From Proteus sp. FME41 (lineage in GTDB: Bacteria > Pseudomonadota > Gammaproteobacteria > Enterobacterales > Enterobacteriaceae): a stretch of DNA of 64,000 nucleotides. Shown in pieces: positions 59,781-64,000 of the stretch (positions are counted from its first letter, which is position 1; each line of letters starts with the position of its first letter). Position numbers and translations under genes: made by a program. The stretch spans positions 1-64,000 of the forward strand of contig NZ_JABUYL010000013.1 of NCBI RefSeq assembly GCF_014897315.1, given 5' to 3'. Below the pieces are notes generated by a model, which worked only from the letters and a program-made list of their open reading frames with translations, had not been told where the DNA came from and did no database searches.

Positions 59781-60809
59781 TTTATGGTACAGACTCCTTG
59801 CTACGGTGTTAAGCGCGAGGAGTCTTAAACCAATAATGTTTTTGTTAGCATCACTTCGGTTATCTAGATCCTTCCTCTATTTTTAGACTATTTATAATGC
59901 CACTCAGATCACATTTTTAGCATTTAATTCAGCCCGCCATATTTATTGCATTGAGAGAAAAAAACAAAAAATAGGCTGGGGAGAATTTTACTAGATTCTT
60001 TTTTTATTAAATTTTTTTTCCAATCATTGAACGATTCATACAGTTTTTCGGCATTTTAATATGACTTTTATCTGTTATTGATAAATAAATCTAAACATTA
60101 AACATGCCGAATATCTTTAGATAATTTGTCTACTAAAGGTGTGGTTTTACATAAAGTAAAAAAATAGACGCTATATTCTAAACACTTATGGTTTGATAAA
60201 TTATCTTTTTTTAGATAAACTCTCTGGTGTTGTCTAGGTTTAAAAAATGACACATCTGTTAAATATTTCTTACTTAATGATGATATATTACAAATATTTC
60301 AAAATATTGCAGTATATTTTAAAATATTTGATTTTTTTGATTTAAAACATATTATTATTTCTTTATTCAGGTAGATTAACCGTGACTGTAAAGTTATTTG
60401 CTTGTTATCGTTCAGTACTACTGAAAGTAATCATATCTATTTTGTCTGCGCTTCAAATAGGTAAATACGATTGCTGGGGATAAGCAGTGAACAATAAGTC
60501 GTGTAAATAATGAAAATAATATTGAATCTATTATTAATGGGTAATTAGGTTACTGAGAATTCAGTATGGTACACTAATTATTACTTTCATTTGTTCCGTC
60601 TTTGTTTTCTGTTTTTCCCTCTCTTTTCAAATCCTTCGCAATATTTCTCACTTTTTTCATTAATAGCTCAATAACTCAAATATTTCTTCATTTGTTCGCT
60701 ATACTCAAAGCAGTTGTAAACTATTAGATATTTCTAGTTTGAAGACTACTAAACAATCATTCGATGATTTTTAGTAAAAATAAAAATAAAAGAGTGTCAA
60801 GGAGCTACT
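59781..60809. other. Thousand-base gap after murJ
   Basis: No gene of normal length. Near its left end a hairpin (AGACTCCT 59791-59798 / AGGAGTCT 59818-59825) without a T-run may be the murJ terminator. A possible 33-codon ORF starting GTG at 60382 (MTVKLFACYR...) has weak support. E. coli has flagellar genes near murJ; none is here. Confidence 0.5.
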
Positions 60810-61082
60810 ATGAAAAAAGCAATTATCATTTCTGTATCATTAGCTACGCTATTTCTTGCAGGTTGTACGGCGGACGGAAAAATTAATACCTCAAAATTAA
60901 CACCAGTTAACTGTGTTGGTGTATTTGACAAGACTAATGAGAAGCTGTCATTCACAGCTAAAGATGTCAATGACCGCCTTTATAGCCCAAGCAAACCAAT
61001 AGATAGTGTTGATGGCTGGATTGAGGCGAAAGATATCAGAGGGCTATTGTGTCAGGATGTTATAACTGCTAACGAAGATTAA
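60810..61082 (+). CDS. Small lipoprotein, unknown function
   Basis: 90 residues. Signal with lipobox LAGC (C19): MKKAIIISVSLATLFLAGC. The short mature part (TADGKINTSKL ... GWIEAKDIRGLLCQDVITANED) has two further cysteines. AAGGAG precedes the ATG. I do not recognise a family. A terminator follows at 61158. Confidence 0.8.
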   Translation: MKKAIIISVSLATLFLAGCTADGKINTSKLTPVNCVGVFDKTNEKLSFTAKDVNDRLYSPSKPIDSVDGWIEAKDIRGLLCQDVITANED

Positions 61083-61157
61083 TGATTAAGTAGCATTGGA
61101 CGTTGAATTGGAGTGAGCAATTGAAGTGGTTCTCTCGTTATATTGAATAAATTAATA

Positions 61158-61191
61158 AAAAAACCGATGGTTAAATTGCCATCGGTTTTTT
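61158..61191. terminator. Bidirectional terminator between the lipoprotein gene and argS
   Basis: AAAAAACCGATGG (61158-61170) pairs with CCATCGGTTTTTT (61179-61191). Confidence 0.92.
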
Positions 61192-61220
61192 TGTCACTGT
61201 TATTTGATAATAGGGAAAAA

Positions 61221-62951
61221 TTACATTCTATCGACCGTTTCAATACCTAATGTATCTAAACCTTGCTTTAACGTTCTCGCTGTTAAACGAGCCAGTTTTA
61301 AACGGCTTTGGCGAGTATTTTCATCTTCAGCGGATAAGATAGGGCAGTTTTCATAAAAACCAGAGAAAGATTGTGCTAGATCGTAAAGATAAGCGCACAT
61401 CACATGAGGTGTGCCATCTCGTGCAACCTGCATAATAGTCTCATCAAATTGTACTAAACGTAATGCTAATTGTTTTTCATGAGATTGAGTTAATGCAATA
61501 GGCTGTGTTAATGAGTTTTCATCAATGTCAGCACGTTTAAAGATTGAAGCAACGCGTGTATAGGCATATTGCATATAAGGCGCAGTATTACCTTCAAAAC
61601 TTAACATTAGATCCCAATCAAAGATGTAATCTGTTGTACGGTTTTTAGATAAATCAGCATATTTAACCGCACCGATACCGACAACTCGAGCAACATTATT
61701 TAATTCTTCTTCATCCATATCAGGATTTTTTTCAAGAATTAAGTTACGAGCTCTATCATAAGCTTCATCAAGTAAATCGGTTAAACGAACTGTACCACCA
61801 GAACGTGTTTTAAATGGGCGACCATCTTTACCTAGCATCATGCCAAACATATGATGCTCAAGTGACATTGATTCAGGAATATAACCAGCTTTACGTACAA
61901 TCGTCCACGCTTGCATTAAATGCTGATGCTGGCGAGAGTCGATATAATAAAGAACACGATCAGCATGTAGGTTTTCATGACGATATTTCGCACAAGCAAT
62001 ATCGGTTGTTGTATAAAGGTAGCCACCGTCTTTTTTCTGAACGATAACACCCATTGGTTCGCCTTCCTTATTTTTATACTCATCAAGGAAAACAACGGTT
62101 GCACCTTCACTTTCTACAGCAAGGCCTTTCGCTTTTAGGTCAGCAACAATACCAGGTAACATCGGGTTATAAAGACTTTCACCCATAATGTCATCTTCAG
62201 TCAAAGTGACATTAAGGCGTTGATAAGTGACTTGGTTTTGTTGCATGGTGATATCAACGAGTTTACGCCACATGGTACGGCAATATTCATCACCACCTTG
62301 CAGTTTTACAACGTAGTTACGGGCACGCTCTGCAAATACGTCATCTTCGTCATAGCATTTTTTAGCTTCGCGATAAAACTCTTCGAGATCCGATAACGCC
62401 ATATCTGCGGCATTTTCGTTTTGTTTTTTTTCTAAATACGCAATCAACATACCAAATTGCGTTCCCCAATCACCTAGGTGATTAGCTCGAATAATATTAT
62501 GGCCTAAGAAAGATAAAGTACGTGCACTCGCATCACCGATAATGGTGGAACGTAAGTGACCCACATGCATTTGTTTCGCAACATTCGGCGATGAATAGTC
62601 GATAACAATAGTTTGAGGTGCGACTGGGGTAACATTCAAATGTTCATCAGCTAATGCATTATCAGCTTGTTTAGCTATCCATTCTTGGGTTAGAAAAATA
62701 TTGATAAAACCAGGGCCTGCGATTTCAACTTTATCTGCAATATCGGTAATATCGAGCTTTTCCAGAATTTTTTCTGCGAGTTGTCGGGGTGGGATCCCCA
62801 TTTTTTTTGCAGCTCCCATGACACCATTTGCCTGATAGTCACCAAATTGTACTTTAGCTGACTGACGGACAAGAGGTTCGCTATCAGCGGGTGCGCCAGC
62901 AGCACACATTGCCACACTGATTTTTTCTGAAAGAAAAGCCTGAATATTCAC
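61221..62951 (-). CDS. argS: Arginyl-tRNA synthetase
   Basis: 576 residues, full length. The class I HIGH motif appears as [12 protein letters not shown] (about 122-133). The KMSKS loop is degenerate, as in most arginyl-tRNA synthetases ([17 protein letters not shown]). It charges tRNA-Arg. Divergent from yecM, as in E. coli. Confidence 0.97.
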   Translation of the reverse strand: MNIQAFLSEKISVAMCAAGAPADSEPLVRQSAKVQFGDYQANGVMGAAKKMGIPPRQLAEKILEKLDITDIADKVEIAGPGFINIFLTQEWIAKQADNALADEHLNVTPVAPQTIVIDYSSPNVAKQMHVGHLRSTIIGDASARTLSFLGHNIIRANHLGDWGTQFGMLIAYLEKKQNENAADMALSDLEEFYREAKKCYDEDDVFAERARNYVVKLQGGDEYCRTMWRKLVDITMQQNQVTYQRLNVTLTEDDIMGESLYNPMLPGIVADLKAKGLAVESEGATVVFLDEYKNKEGEPMGVIVQKKDGGYLYTTTDIACAKYRHENLHADRVLYYIDSRQHQHLMQAWTIVRKAGYIPESMSLEHHMFGMMLGKDGRPFKTRSGGTVRLTDLLDEAYDRARNLILEKNPDMDEEELNNVARVVGIGAVKYADLSKNRTTDYIFDWDLMLSFEGNTAPYMQYAYTRVASIFKRADIDENSLTQPIALTQSHEKQLALRLVQFDETIMQVARDGTPHVMCAYLYDLAQSFSGFYENCPILSAEDENTRQSRLKLARLTARTLKQGLDTLGIETVDRM

Positions 62952-63122
62952 CGGGTTACCTTAAATTATTGAGAAAATAAAACCTGAAGACAGATGCCTG
63001 CCAAGTTTATTATAAAGAATTGGGATTAACCTTGAATTTATAACATATTCCAGCTAGGACATGCTACTATCTGAGCCTTATCTTTAAGGTTTTTTCTCTG
63101 TTTTTCATTAAGGTTGCTCAAA

Positions 63123-63677
63123 ATGGCGTTATTTTCTTCAATACCTCAATTAAATGATTTAAATCGTGAACTTCCATTCTTTGAAGAAAATATGATGCAA
63201 TTTGCTAATAGTATAGGTTTAGATTTAACACGGTACTCTACCGATCATGTATCGTTACGTTGTCACAATTTAGAGTTGGCAACGCAATGGCAAATAGGGC
63301 TAAGTCAATGTGGAAAGTGTATTTCTGATAATGTCATTAATGGGCGACCTATTTACCTATTTCAGTTAGATACGCCATTAATGATTTTAAATCAGCCTAT
63401 CTCTATTATTGAATTGCCATTTCCAACACATAAAACATACGAATACCAAGGTTGGGAACATATAGAACAAGTTATTTCCATTGAACCTACTGAATTAGTG
63501 AATAAAGTGATGTCATTTTTACCTCAACCTTTACCAGAGGGAATTGGTTTAAAAATCAGTGAGCCTAAAGGGGAAAAAGAGCGTTTGCCTAATCCGACGG
63601 TTGCTATTTCTAATGGAAAAGTCACTGTGAAGTATCATCCTTATTCGTTACTTGAAATCGTAGAAAGTGAGTGTTGA
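63123..63677 (+). CDS. yecM: YecM, VOC-like protein
   Basis: 184 residues from the ATG at 63123 (AAGG upstream). It matches E. coli YecM throughout (TDHVSLRCHNLE, NGRPIYLFQL, GWEHIEQV, KGEKERLPNPT, KVTVKYHPYSL). Isomerase-like vicinal-oxygen-chelate fold; function unknown. argS-yecM-cutC is the E. coli order. Confidence 0.93.
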   Translation: MALFSSIPQLNDLNRELPFFEENMMQFANSIGLDLTRYSTDHVSLRCHNLELATQWQIGLSQCGKCISDNVINGRPIYLFQLDTPLMILNQPISIIELPFPTHKTYEYQGWEHIEQVISIEPTELVNKVMSFLPQPLPEGIGLKISEPKGEKERLPNPTVAISNGKVTVKYHPYSLLEIVESEC

Positions 63678-63831
63678 GCGACATTTTCAGAAAATAGTTT
63701 GCTTGTGTCAGCACAAAATTCTGATGGTGGAATTGAATGAATAACGATATTCGACAACTATTGTTAGTAATCGCTAAGAAATGATATTTATTTTCTGATT
63801 ACTTTCTGTATTAAGGATAAAGAGGGATGAT

Positions 63832-64000
63832 ATGGCTACGTTGGAGATTTGTTGTTTTGGCGCAGAATGTGCGTTGATAGCAGAACGAGCAGGCGCAGAT
63901 AGAATTGAGCTGTGCACCAGCCCATCGGAAGGTGGCATTACGCCAAGCTTTGGGATGCTAAGACAAGTTAGGGATCTTGTTCGTATACCCGTTCATCCCA
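63832..64000 (+). CDS. cutC: Copper homeostasis protein CutC, 5' part only
   Basis: The first 56 residues ([21 protein letters not shown] ... IPVHP) match E. coli CutC; the gene runs off the right edge. AGAGGGA lies about 7 bases upstream of the ATG. Confidence 0.93.
   Translation, partial: MATLEICCFGAECALIAERAGADRIELCTSPSEGGITPSFGMLRQVRDLVRIPVHP

Overview
The window reads as chromosome of a Proteus species, most likely of the P. vulgaris/penneri/hauseri group. The DNA is AT-rich and the housekeeping proteins are close to, but diverged from, their E. coli counterparts. Gene neighbourhoods are enterobacterial (pth-ychF, prs-ispE-lolB / hemA-prfA-prmC-sirB1-kdsA, tRNA-Ser-ghrA, yceB-mdtH-rimJ). 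It also carries a chromosomal class A beta-lactamase of the HugA/CumA type divergent from a LysR regulator, which P. mirabilis normally lacks. The species call is inference.

Layout. 1-400 is a tandem array of a 125-bp intergenic repeat that probably runs off the left edge. 0.5-9.8 kb holds small stress and envelope genes: a secreted protein, yecF, a stand-alone NAD(P)HX dehydratase, two UspF-type stress proteins flanking a small channel-like membrane protein, a candidate Fur-regulated gene, yjjPB, a secreted EndA-type nuclease, an ICMT-family methyltransferase, and phoH behind a Pho box. 9.8-20.3 kb holds a Fur-boxed siderophore reductase, DUF805, a cyanide-insensitive-type cydAB-DUF2474 operon divergent from a MocR regulator, ves, a LysE exporter with divergent Lrp regulator, and the beta-lactamase/LysR pair.

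20.3-33.5 kb is the accessory metabolic part. It has an operon of TAXI binding protein, fused TRAP permease, FCD-GntR regulator and L-2-hydroxyglutarate oxidase, with a GntR-like palindrome upstream of its first gene. It also has DedA, a complete ECF vitamin transporter (S, T and two unequal ATPases) next to a PPC/DUF296 protein, a Sel1-like remnant, and the acetoin genes budA-budB.

34-47.3 kb is conserved core (ychF, pth, ychH, prs, ispE, lolB, hemA, prfA, prmC, sirB1, kdsA, yhcC, dauA). 47.8-54 kb is the E. coli-like block tRNA-Ser(GGA)-ghrA-...-ycdY, but where E. coli has ycdX this window has a very AT-rich gene for a 966-residue unrecognised protein plus a 2-oxoglutarate oxygenase. 54-64 kb runs yceB, mdtH, rimJ, a GNAT/TetR divergent pair with two matching operators, murJ, a 1-kb gap, a small lipoprotein, argS, yecM and the start of cutC.

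The least explained items are the 966-residue protein, the filter-less channel-like protein between the Usp genes, the PhoB-linked leader ahead of phoH (39-codon ORF plus a terminator-type hairpin), and the L-2-hydroxyglutarate transport/oxidation operon. All functional calls come from reading motifs and remembered family members; no database search was run.
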